From assembly GCF_039535785.1 (NCBI RefSeq), contig NZ_BAAAXV010000009.1, forward strand, positions 2,108,001 through 2,172,000: DNA of 64,000 nt, read 5' to 3'. A program made the translations under genes and the position numbers. Shown one piece after another: positions 33,042 to 40,413 of this stretch (position 1 is the stretch's first letter; every line of letters begins with the position of its first letter). The notes under the pieces are model-generated. The model had not been told where the DNA came from. It saw nothing but the letters and a program-made list of their open reading frames with translations, and made no database searches. Origin of the DNA: Nonomuraea helvata (GTDB lineage: Bacteria > Actinomycetota > Actinomycetes > Streptosporangiales > Streptosporangiaceae).

Positions 33042-34021
33042 GCGATCCCTCGGGGTTGCAGGGCCCCGGCGGTGAGGCCGGAGCGAATGGTGGTGGCCGC
33101 CTCGCGCCAGGGCAGGCCGATGGCCTGGGCGGCGGTCATGAGTGCCTGTTCGGCAAGCTCGGAGGGGAGCAGCCCGGAGGCGACGAGCTGTCCCAGCGCG
33201 AAGGCGGCGGCGTTGAGCGTGTGGTTCCGGACGCCGGGCACGGCTTCGAGCACGTGCTGTACCTCGCTCCGCAGCGCGGCGTACACGTATCCCGTCGAAC
33301 GCCCGCCGAGCCTGGCCAACATCTCGCGCGGCGACACCGGACTGCGCTTGTTTTCGACTTCGCGCGGCGTCAGCAGCGCGGCGAGCCATGCCGGGAGAGG
33401 AGCCGCCGGACCGTTATGGATGACGTCGTACGAGCCGACGCCGTCCGGGAGATCCACGAAGCTGCCCGGCCCGACGACGTAACCGCCCTGCGCCCGGGTG
33501 TCGATCAGCCAGCCGAGCCGCCCGGCGGTATTGCCCAGAGGCAGCTCGGCGGGTGCGGCGAAGTACAGGTGCGTGCCGTTGCGCCGGGTGCGGACGGTGA
33601 ACGTGTCGAACGGGAGCGGCTGTCCGGCTTCCAGGCAGATCAGCGCCAGCATGTCCGCGCCCTCGTTGACCCCGGGCCGATCCCAAGGCGAAGGCGGCAG
33701 TTCGTTCGTCTTGGGCGTGTCGAGGTCCACCACGACCAGCCCCGACGGGCCACAGGCGATGCCGAGGTTGTACGGCGCCCGCGCCCAGCATCGGCGGATC
33801 AGGTCCGGGTCCGTCGTAGCCGCCCGTTCCCAGTCCGTGAACCCCTTGAGCGGACGCTTCCCACCGGGCAGCAGCGGGAAGACATGCCAGCCGCGTGCGG
33901 CTGCGGCAAGCGCGTGGGCGAGGGTGCGGTGTACGTTGGAGATCTTGGTTTCAGCGTTTGGCACCGAGGTGAGAGGCGGGTCCGCCGCGAACGGGCCCGC
34001 CTCCGTCATGTCACGCTGCAT
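33038..34021 (-). CDS. bifunctional DNA primase/polymerase domain protein
   Basis: A 327-residue primase–polymerase of the type found in plasmids and AICE-like elements. The N-terminal motif is ALAAAARGWHVFPLLPGGKR. The metal-binding DxD is in LVVVDLDTPK. RRNGTHLYFAAP and DTRAQGGYVVGPGS are the other Prim-Pol motifs. The C-terminal helical part (QLVASGLLPSELAEQALMTA) is the usual primase C-terminal domain. Start ATG 34021 or 34009; both overlap or abut the upstream helix-turn-helix gene. It likely starts element replication after excision. Confidence 0.87.
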   Translation of the reverse strand: MQRDMTEAGPFAADPPLTSVPNAETKISNVHRTLAHALAAAARGWHVFPLLPGGKRPLKGFTDWERAATTDPDLIRRCWARAPYNLGIACGPSGLVVVDLDTPKTNELPPSPWDRPGVNEGADMLALICLEAGQPLPFDTFTVRTRRNGTHLYFAAPAELPLGNTAGRLGWLIDTRAQGGYVVGPGSFVDLPDGVGSYDVIHNGPAAPLPAWLAALLTPREVENKRSPVSPREMLARLGGRSTGYVYAALRSEVQHVLEAVPGVRNHTLNAAAFALGQLVASGLLPSELAEQALMTAAQAIGLPWREAATTIRSGLTAGALQPRGIA

Positions 34022-34232
34022 CGACGGCGGCCTCGTCCGAGTCGGCTGGCGGGTCAAGGAGGGCCTGCACCCGGAGCCAGGCAACCGGGATACGCCAAGT
34101 CGCACCCAGCCGGACCGCAGGGATCTGACCATCCGCGATAGCCCGTCTGATGGTGCGGTCGTCGGCCCGTAGCAGGCGACTCACCTCGGGCACCGTGGCG
34201 AACAGACGCCCGTTCATCTCGTCGGTCTTCAT
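34011..34232 (-). CDS. excisionase-like helix-turn-helix protein (second of two)
   Basis: A 73-residue protein with FATVPEVSRLLRADDRTIRR then AIADGQIPAVRLGATWRIPV, an Xis-type winged helix. ATG 34232 overlaps the previous stop as ATGA, and the stop overlaps the primase start. It is probably a recombination directionality factor or a regulator of the replication genes. Confidence 0.82.
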   Translation of the reverse strand: MKTDEMNGRLFATVPEVSRLLRADDRTIRRAIADGQIPAVRLGATWRIPVAWLRVQALLDPPADSDEAAVDAA

Positions 34233-34423
34233 GCGGACACCTCGCCCTCGGCCGCACTGTTCAGCCACGTCTCAACGTCCGCGTCGCGATAGCGGATAAG
34301 CCGCGGCCCAAGCCGAATGGGACGCGGGCCGATCCCCAGCTCCGCCCAACGCTCCAAGGTTCTGATCGAGATGCCGCACCTCTCGGCGACCACCGACCGT
34401 GACAACAATGTTTGTTCCGTCAT
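34229..34423 (-). CDS. excisionase-like helix-turn-helix protein (first of two)
   Basis: A 64-residue protein, MTEQTLLSRSVVAERCGISI followed by RTLERWAELGIGPRPIRLGP, with the RYRDADVETWL end typical of AlpA/Xis proteins. It is the first gene of the minus-strand replication operon, divergent from the XRE repressor gene; the shared 97-nt gap holds repeated GGAACAA sites. Confidence 0.82.
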   Translation of the reverse strand: MTEQTLLSRSVVAERCGISIRTLERWAELGIGPRPIRLGPRLIRYRDADVETWLNSAAEGEVSA

Positions 34424-34529
34424 GTTCGTTTCTCTCTCTAAGTCGGGCTGTTGCGGAACAAGATCTAGCTTTGTAGTCTCTGTGTTGTCAAGTCGCCTTC
34501 TGGCGGCTTAACGTTCTGCTGTGGAACAA
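34412..34529. promoter_or_regulatory. divergent control region with GGAACAA repeats
   Basis: Three copies of a 7-mer (TTGTTCC at 34412–34418, GGAACAA at 34455–34461 and 34523–34529) lie across the gap between the excisionase-like and repressor genes; the outer two overlap the start codons. A near-perfect stem AAGTCGCC-TTCT-GGCGGCTT precedes the repressor start. This is consistent with operators of the XRE protein controlling both directions. Confidence 0.5.
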
Positions 34530-35198
34530 AGAGAGTGGATGACGCGCATGACCAGGCAGGTGGGAGCCCAAGTAGCTCGTCTTCGAGCACGGCCAGGCCC
34601 GGATGGGAGGCGGACGACCGCCCAGGCCCTCGCCGATCGCTGTGGGGAACTGGGGCTCCCGATGGACCGATCGGTGATCGCCAAGCTCGAAAAAGGGCTG
34701 AGGCAGTCGATCACCATCGCCGAGCTGATCGTCCTGGCGAAAGCCCTGGACGTTGCTCCGGTCAGGCTTCTCTTCCCTCTCGAAGAACAGGAAAAGGTCG
34801 AGATTCTGCCAGGCATGGAGGTTGCGGTCTGGCGAGCCGCGGAGTGGTTCGACGGAACCGACGACTCGGCGCTTGAGGCGGAAGGGTGGGACCCGAACAC
34901 CTGGCGTAGCCCCGATCCGATCGTCCTGAACTTCCGGTGGCACCGCCGCTACCTGGAGGAATGGTCGGCGACCTGGAAACTTCTCGTCGAGCAGCGGAAG
35001 GAGGCCGCAGCGGCCACCGCCGGCGAGAAAGAGACGTTGACATACGTGGTCACGGCCAACGAGCGGCTGCTGGAGAAGACCGCGCAGGACCTGGCCCAGG
35101 TGCGTCAGCGCATGCGCCAGTTGGGCGTCACCCACCTTCCCGAGATCCCGACCGAGCTCAAACGTGTGGATGTGCTTCCACCGGACCCGAACACCTAA
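34521..35198 (+). CDS. XRE-family repressor-like protein of the integrative element
   Basis: A 225-residue protein with an N-terminal helix-turn-helix (TAQALADRCGELGLPMDRSV, IAKLEKGLRQSITIAELIVL). This is the variant form common next to actinobacterial integrases. The C-terminal part is a helical coiled segment (TANERLLEKTAQDLAQVRQR). Start is GTG 34521. It is divergent from the excisionase and primase genes and directly upstream of the integrase gene, a usual repressor position. Confidence 0.82.
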   Translation: MEQREWMTRMTRQVGAQVARLRARPGPDGRRTTAQALADRCGELGLPMDRSVIAKLEKGLRQSITIAELIVLAKALDVAPVRLLFPLEEQEKVEILPGMEVAVWRAAEWFDGTDDSALEAEGWDPNTWRSPDPIVLNFRWHRRYLEEWSATWKLLVEQRKEAAAATAGEKETLTYVVTANERLLEKTAQDLAQVRQRMRQLGVTHLPEIPTELKRVDVLPPDPNT

Positions 35199-35207
35199 AG
35201 GAGATAC

Positions 35208-36455
35208 GTGAAGGACTCACCGAAGCGCAGGAGATCCCCCGGCGAGGGGTCGGTCTTCAGCTACAGCCTGGCCAACGGGCAGGTGCGGTACGGCATCAAG
35301 TTCACGGCCGAGCTGCCGGACGGAAGCCGTAAGCCCGTCCTGCGCCGCCGCGACGAGAACAACCAGCCGTGGCTCACGCAGAAAGAGGCGCAGAAGGCCC
35401 TGCGCGACGCCCTCGGCAAGGTGGACAAGGGCGAGTTCGTCCAGCCCAGTAAGCAGACCTTTGGGACGTACCTCGACGAGTGGGTGGCCGGGCTCAGGCT
35501 CGAACCCTCCACCTTGGCGAGCTACAAGAAGAACATCCGGCTCCACCTCAAGCCGTACGACCTCGGCAAGACGCCGATCGCGGCGCTGACCGGGCCGAAG
35601 CTGACCGCGCACTACCGGTACCTGGAGGAGAGCGGCCGGAAGGATCACAAAGCCGGCGAAGGGTTGTCGGCCCGCACCGTGCGGTACGTCCACACCATCC
35701 TGAGCGCTGCGCTGTCGGAGGCCGTGGACGCCGGCCTGCTGGCCCGCAACCCGGCGGACAAGGCCAAGCCGCCCACCGCCAAGCAGGCCAAAGCCCCGGA
35801 GATGCACCCGTGGACGACTGTCCAGCTCAAGGACTTCCTGGCCTGGTCGCGCGACCACAGCCACTTGCACGTCGCCTGGCACCTTCTGGCGCACACCGGC
35901 ATGCGCCGCGGCGAACTGCTCGCGCTGCGCTGGCGGCACATCGATCTGGAGGCCGGGACGATCAGCGTCCGCCGGTCGGTGGGCGTCGTGCGGATCAAGG
36001 GGGAGGGAGCCGTTGTAAAGGAGGGCGACACCAAGACCGCCAAACCCCGCGTGGTCGATCTCGACGCGGCCACCATCACGTTACTCAGGGCGTACAAGCG
36101 CGAGCGGGGCGGGCTGGCCCTACAGCTCGCCCGGGACGACGCGCTCGTCTTCGGCGACCAGGAGGGCAACCACCGACACCCCGAGCGGTTCTCGCGGGGC
36201 TTCCAGGATCAGCTCGGGCGCTGCGCGAGGGCTTTCGAGAAGGCTGGCCGCGAGGCGCTGCCCCGCATCCGCGTTCACGACCTCCGCCACACCCACGCCA
36301 CGATCCTCCTCATGGGCGGCAAGCCCGTGAAGGTCGTCTCCGAGCGTCTCGGCCACGCCGACCCCGCCATCACTCTCCGGGTCTACGCTCATGTCATGCC
36401 CGGCAATCAGCGAGAGGCCGCCGACTGGTTCGCGGCCCTGGTCGAGAGCGCGTGA
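35208..36455 (+). CDS. int: tyrosine site-specific integrase
   Basis: A 415-residue phage-type integrase. The N-terminal arm-binding part is residues 1–70. The core-binding SAM-like domain begins TFGTYLDEWVAGLRLEPSTL. The catalytic domain has Arg in HTGMRRGELLALRW, HxLRH in VHDLRHTHATILLMGG, LGHADPAITLRVYAHV with the nucleophile Tyr (Y in RVYAH), and all required residues. GTG 35208 has AAGGAG upstream. It reads towards the 3' end of tRNA-Leu, 105 nt away, the likely attachment site. Confidence 0.94.
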   Translation: MKDSPKRRRSPGEGSVFSYSLANGQVRYGIKFTAELPDGSRKPVLRRRDENNQPWLTQKEAQKALRDALGKVDKGEFVQPSKQTFGTYLDEWVAGLRLEPSTLASYKKNIRLHLKPYDLGKTPIAALTGPKLTAHYRYLEESGRKDHKAGEGLSARTVRYVHTILSAALSEAVDAGLLARNPADKAKPPTAKQAKAPEMHPWTTVQLKDFLAWSRDHSHLHVAWHLLAHTGMRRGELLALRWRHIDLEAGTISVRRSVGVVRIKGEGAVVKEGDTKTAKPRVVDLDAATITLLRAYKRERGGLALQLARDDALVFGDQEGNHRHPERFSRGFQDQLGRCARAFEKAGREALPRIRVHDLRHTHATILLMGGKPVKVVSERLGHADPAITLRVYAHVMPGNQREAADWFAALVESA

Positions 36456-36517
36456 TCCTCGTGCTCAGGCCCACAAGTATCAGCGGAGTATCACGGCTCG
36501 TTCTGGAGGCTGAAATG

Positions 36518-36558
36518 AAAAAGCCCCGAGCCTGTGACCTGCACATTCTCAGGGCCTT
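36518..36558 (-). terminator. terminator of tRNA-Leu
   Basis: On the minus strand an imperfect stem AAGGCCCTGAG…CTCGGGGCTT is followed by a run of T. It lies directly after the tRNA 3' end and before the end of the integrase gene. Confidence 0.6.
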
Positions 36559-36560
36559 CA

Positions 36561-36649
36561 TGGTGTCCGAGGGGGGACTTGAACCCCCATGCCCATCACT
36601 GGGCACTAGCACCTCAAGCTAGCGCGTCTGCCTATTCCGCCACCCGGAC
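36561..36649 (-). tRNA. tRNA-Leu (anticodon GAG)
   Basis: Class II tRNA of 89 nt with encoded CCA. The acceptor arm is GTCCGGG/CTCGGAC with A as discriminator. The D-arm contains GGCGGAATAGGCAGACGC. The anticodon stem CTAGC/GCTAG frames loop TTGAGGT (anticodon GAG). A long variable arm TGCCCAGTGATGGGCA is present, and the T-arm is GGGGGTTCAAGTCCCCC. It is the probable integration target of the element to its left. Confidence 0.95.
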
Positions 36650-37001
36650 TTGGTGCCTGCACGCGGGACCGTCATCCCGCGTCGGCTCAGTAAGGTTAGC
36701 AAACTCTGAGGGGTGCGTCATACCAAGAATCCTCGAGGCCCCCGAAGCGGGTCAGGAACGGGGCGGTGGGGGCTCCGGATGGGGCTTCGGTGGCGTACGG
36801 CTGACGTCTGGCTGGGGTACGGCAGAGGGTATTGAGGCAGTTGGGGGCGGTTTGCTCGCAGGGGAGTTGGTGAATTTCTGGCTCTCAAGTGAAAAGCCCT
36901 TGCGGCAACCTTGGGTGCTGCTACGGTTACGGACCGTTGAGGGGTGAGTCCACGGACCGGCCTCATGATGTGAGGCCGGTTCTGGAATTTCGGGAGGTCA
37001 C
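36650..37001. other. intergenic region with two hairpins
   Basis: Contains a stem ACGCGGGA-CCGTCA-TCCCGCGT (36661–36682) just upstream of tRNA-Leu and a 10-bp stem ACCGGCCTCA-TGATG-TGAGGCCGGT (36957–36981) just before the ribosome site of the 37002 gene. The latter could be a terminator for upstream transcripts or a 5' leader structure. No gene is seen. Confidence 0.55.
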
Positions 37002-37715
37002 GTGGCACGAGCGGTGGTGCGGCGGCTGAGGGCGATGGCCCTCGGTGCGCATCGCCTGCCCGTGGCCGACCCGGCACAGGGCGCGACCACCGATCGGGTT
37101 GACCGGATGGCGCGGTTCGCGGCCGGTGCCCGTCGGCTCGTCATGCGGGCGGTGACGGTCGGCTCCCTGGTGGCCGCCGGGTGGCTGCTCGCTGTCGTGT
37201 TCGGCATGCTCACCGCCGACCCGGCCGCCGCCGACGCTACGGCGACTGCTGAAGCTACGGCGACTGCCGACGCTACGGCGGCTGCCGCGACCACGGCGAG
37301 CGCCGAGGCCAAGGCCACTGCCGAAGCCGAGGCCACTGCCGAAACTGCGGCGACTGCCCCGGCGATGGCGGCGGCCAAAACAGCGGTGAGTGACGCCGCG
37401 GCGCTTCAATCCCTCACCAGCCCGGACCGTGTCTCGGAGTCCGACAACGCCGAGGCCATGGCCGGGCGTACGGTCGACGGGCTCAACAGCCAGCAGGATC
37501 CTGGCCTGCCAGCACCATCCACCGCCGGAAAGATCCTGGACACCAATGGTCTGGTGCCCAACGGCGGTGCCGGCGGCCTGTTCGGGGCCGCTGCGGGGGA
37601 CGTCGCGAGGTCCGTGTTCGACCCGCGGCTGCAGGCTCGGCGCGCCATCCTGGCGCGTGTGCTTCCCCCTGTCGTCCGCACAGCGGCGGACGACCCCTCC
37701 TTCTCGCCTGACTGA
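37002..37715 (+). CDS. Ala-rich membrane-anchored or secreted protein
   Basis: A 237-residue protein of unknown function. A positively charged N-terminus precedes one hydrophobic segment (VTVGSLVAAGWLLAVVFGML, about residues 50–72) and a possible cleavage site ADPAAADA. It is followed by about 50 residues in which nearly every second position is Ala (ATAEATATADATAAAA…), a low-complexity spacer. The C-terminal 110 residues look partly ordered (VDGLNSQQDPGLPAPSTAGK). GTG 37002 has GGGAGG 4 nt upstream. The next gene is the chaplin-repeat protein, so a surface or cell-wall role is likely (inference). Confidence 0.75.
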   Translation: MARAVVRRLRAMALGAHRLPVADPAQGATTDRVDRMARFAAGARRLVMRAVTVGSLVAAGWLLAVVFGMLTADPAAADATATAEATATADATAAAATTASAEAKATAEAEATAETAATAPAMAAAKTAVSDAAALQSLTSPDRVSESDNAEAMAGRTVDGLNSQQDPGLPAPSTAGKILDTNGLVPNGGAGGLFGAAAGDVARSVFDPRLQARRAILARVLPPVVRTAADDPSFSPD

Positions 37716-37940
37716 TCCCCGCCCCTCTGGTGCCGGTCTTCTTCACAGCCGGCCACGAATCACGAAGTAATGCGGCGGAGCGTGGTCTGACACCCCTTCG
37801 CCAGCGGGTGAAACACGTCAGTTCAGCTGGTTCGTGAAGTTGATCCGAGGTCTCCGCTGTGCGCGAAACCTCGTACGGCCTCGGCTGCCCGCGAACCGTG
37901 TTCAGGTATCCCCCCAAGAAGACCACTAGGAGCATTCATC

Positions 37941-39917
37941 ATGCGTACGTGGGCAAAGGCATCTACTCCTGCGGCCCTCCTCGCGGTGGCCGTCATGTCC
38001 TTCGGCAGCGGCACCGCGCTGGCCGACACCTCGGGCGACGGGTCCGTCGGCGGCGGCAACCAGGTCAACCTGCCGATCTCGCTCCCCATCGACATCAGCG
38101 GCAACTCCGTCGGCGCGGTCGGCTCGTCCGAGGCCTCCTCGCAGGGCGGCGCGACGGTCGTCAACAAGGGCGGCAACTCCTCCAACCGGACCTCGGGCGA
38201 CGGCAGCGTGCTCGGCGGCAACCAGGTCAACGCGCCCATCAGCGCTCCCATCAACGCCTGTGGCAACGCCATCTCGCTGATCGGCAGGTCCGACGCCGGC
38301 TGCAAGGGCGGCGCGACGGTCGTCAACAAGGGCAAGGGCGGCGCCGGCGGCAACCGCACCTCGGGCGACGGCAGCGTGCTCGGCGGCAACCAGATCACCG
38401 CGCCGATCTCGGCCCCCATCAACGCCTGCGGCAACGCGGTGGCGATCTTCGGTGGTGCCGTGGCCGGCTGCAAGGGCGGGGCGAGCGTCCACAACACCGG
38501 GGTGGGTGCCGGCGGCAACCGCACCTCGGGCAGGGGGAGCGTGCTCGGCGGCAACCAGGTCATCGCCCCCATCTCCGCGCCGGTGAACATCTGCGGCAAC
38601 GCCGTGGCGGTGGTCGGCCGGGCGTTCGCGGGCTGCAAGGGCGGCTCGAGCGTGACCAACAACGGCGGCTCGCACGGCTACCACAAGGTCGCGGGCTCGA
38701 CCGGCAACGACACTGACGGGCGCTTCGGGGTCGGCAGCGGCAACCAGGTCATCGCCCCGATCAGCGTGCCGGTGACGGTCTGCGGCAACGCCGTCGGCAA
38801 CGGCTCCGCCGGATGCAAGGGCGGCGCGAAGGTCGAGAACAGCGGCGGCGGCTCCGGTGCGGGCGGCAACGTCACCTCGGGCCGGGGCGGTGTGCTGAGC
38901 GGCAACCAGGTGGTCGCGCCGATCACTGCTCCGATCAACATCTGCGGCAACGCGGTGGCCGTGCTCGGCCACGCGTTCGCCGGCTGCAAGGGCGGCGCCC
39001 GAGTGACGAACGGCGGCAAGGGCGCGGGCGGCAACTACACCTCCGGCCGGGGCGGCGTGCTCGCCGGCAACCAGGTCATCGCCCCGATCACCGCTCCGAT
39101 CAACATCTGCGGCAACGCGGCCGCGGTGCTCGGCAGGTCCGAAGCCCACTGCAAGGGCGGCGCCAAGGTCAACAGCACCGGTGGTGGCGGCAACCACACC
39201 TCCGGTCGCGGAGGCGTGCTCGCCGGCAACCAGGTCATCGCGCCGATCGCCGTTCCCGTCAACGTCTGCGGCAACGCGGTCGCCGTGCTGGGCGACGCCG
39301 CGGCCGGGTGCCTCGGCGGGGCCAACGTCGGCAGGCCGCGGCCCGGGTACGGCCACTTCGCCGGCGTCGCCGCGGCCAAGGAGGCCAAGCGCGGGCTGCT
39401 GCCCATGCTCCCCGCCGTCCCGGCCATGAGCGGCATGCAGGACGTCGCCGGGGTCACCCAGAAGGTGCACGGTGTCGGCGGGGTTCCGCAGCAGCTGGGC
39501 GTGACCTCGCTCCCGCTGGTTGACGACGTCGCCGGCACGTTCGGCCTGCCGCAGCTGCCCGAGCTGCCCGGCCTGCCCGCCCAGGCGCAGGCCCCGGCCC
39601 AGGCGCAGGCCCCGGCCCACACGAAGAAGACCCGCGTCGCCGGCCCGGCTGACGGCGCCCGGCGCCCCGCCGCCCCGGCCGGCCCCGTGTCCGTGCTCAG
39701 CCCGGCGACCGACCTGGTGGCCTCCACCCCCGCCGGCGGCGTGGTCACCTCGGCCGCCCACGGCCTGCCGGTCGGCAGCCTGATGAGCGCCGAGCAGCCC
39801 GCCGGCCTCACGGGGATGAACTCGAGCTCCCTGCTGGCCCTCATGCTCGGCTCGATGTTCGCCGCCTCGGCCGCGCTGTTCGGGACCGCCCGCCGGTTCC
39901 GGTTCGGCCGCAAGTAA
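37941..39917 (+). CDS. secreted protein with eight chaplin-type domains and C-terminal membrane anchor
   Basis: A 658-residue surface protein. The signal peptide is residues 1–28 (…FGSGTALADT). Eight tandem chaplin-like units of about 45–60 residues follow, each with the core SG(D/R)GxVLxGNQVxAPIxxP then (I/V)NxCGNAVAVxGxAxAGCKGG. Units 2–8 keep the paired cysteines; unit 1 has Ser in place of both. Then come a Pro/Ala-rich spacer (QAQAPAQAQAPAH) and a C-terminal anchor: GLTGM, a hydrophobic helix (LLALMLGSMFAASAALFG) and a basic tail. This is like a sorting signal but lacks a clean LPxTG/LAxTG. Known Streptomyces chaplins, which coat aerial hyphae, have one or two such domains. AGGAG is 8 nt before ATG. 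Confidence 0.88.
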   Translation: MRTWAKASTPAALLAVAVMSFGSGTALADTSGDGSVGGGNQVNLPISLPIDISGNSVGAVGSSEASSQGGATVVNKGGNSSNRTSGDGSVLGGNQVNAPISAPINACGNAISLIGRSDAGCKGGATVVNKGKGGAGGNRTSGDGSVLGGNQITAPISAPINACGNAVAIFGGAVAGCKGGASVHNTGVGAGGNRTSGRGSVLGGNQVIAPISAPVNICGNAVAVVGRAFAGCKGGSSVTNNGGSHGYHKVAGSTGNDTDGRFGVGSGNQVIAPISVPVTVCGNAVGNGSAGCKGGAKVENSGGGSGAGGNVTSGRGGVLSGNQVVAPITAPINICGNAVAVLGHAFAGCKGGARVTNGGKGAGGNYTSGRGGVLAGNQVIAPITAPINICGNAAAVLGRSEAHCKGGAKVNSTGGGGNHTSGRGGVLAGNQVIAPIAVPVNVCGNAVAVLGDAAAGCLGGANVGRPRPGYGHFAGVAAAKEAKRGLLPMLPAVPAMSGMQDVAGVTQKVHGVGGVPQQLGVTSLPLVDDVAGTFGLPQLPELPGLPAQAQAPAQAQAPAHTKKTRVAGPADGARRPAAPAGPVSVLSPATDLVASTPAGGVVTSAAHGLPVGSLMSAEQPAGLTGMNSSSLLALMLGSMFAASAALFGTARRFRFGRK

Positions 39918-39984
39918 GGGAATCAGACAGTACGAATACAAGGTGCGGCAACTGCTCACAGCCTGTGAGTAGCCGGCGATAGAC

Positions 39985-40025
39985 GCTTTGCCCGTTCCGG
40001 GGGCGCGGCCTGGGACGGGCAAAGC
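39985..40025. terminator. bidirectional terminator candidate
   Basis: Perfect 11-bp stem GCTTTGCCCGT/ACGGGCAAAGC with a 19-nt loop, between two convergent genes (chaplin protein and DUF5703 protein). Confidence 0.7.
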
Positions 40026-40036
40026 CATACCCACGT

Positions 40037-40222
40037 TCAGAGCGTGCTGCGTACCCGCATGACCTTGCGACGTAGCCGTACGTGACGGCTCCCGTCGGGG
40101 TGCACACGTACGCGGGCGAGCTCCCACTTGCCGTACTCTGCGTGTTCGGTCAGCAGCTGACGTGCTGCTTCACGAGTGAGATCGCGTGGAATGAAGATAT
40201 CCATGTAGGAGTAGTCGAGCAC
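40037..40222 (-). CDS. DUF5703 family protein
   Basis: A 61-residue basic protein, reading MLDYSYMDIFIPRDLTREAA then RQLLTEHAEYGKWELARVRV and ending RRKVMRVRSTL. It matches the short DUF5703 proteins of actinomycetes. GTG 40222 is chosen as start, since family members begin with the Y-x-Y-M-D segment; GGAG lies upstream. Function unknown. Confidence 0.8.
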   Translation of the reverse strand: MLDYSYMDIFIPRDLTREAARQLLTEHAEYGKWELARVRVHPDGSRHVRLRRKVMRVRSTL

Positions 40223-40413
40223 AACGATTAGTCTCCAGGGTGAGTCAGGGCGCCATGCCGCTCGATGGGCCTTATTCTGCGTGCTTGTGGGTGGACCCGG
40301 AAGGTAGTGGGTAGCCCGCGGGGGAAGGAAATTTCCGCGAGTCGGGTTACCTTTCAGTCTGTGCCGACTCCCGGTAGGGGGATTTGCAAGCGAACAGCGA
40401 GGTAGGAAGCAGC

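Noticed and set aside
36561..36600. Search for a second copy of the tRNA-Leu 3' end as attL/attR
   Set aside because: No duplicate of the T-arm/acceptor sequence was noticed by reading elsewhere in the window, so the left boundary of the element is not called.
39780..39917. Classical LPxTG or LAxTG sorting signal in the chaplin-repeat protein
   Set aside because: The sequence before the helix is PAGLTGM; it lacks the L-P/A-x-T-G pattern, so sortase anchoring is not claimed.
37941..39917. CRISPR array because of regular repeats
   Set aside because: The repeats are protein-coding units of about 45–60 codons with synonymous variation, not short identical repeats with unique spacers; no cas genes are seen. 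No CRISPR array was noticed in the window.
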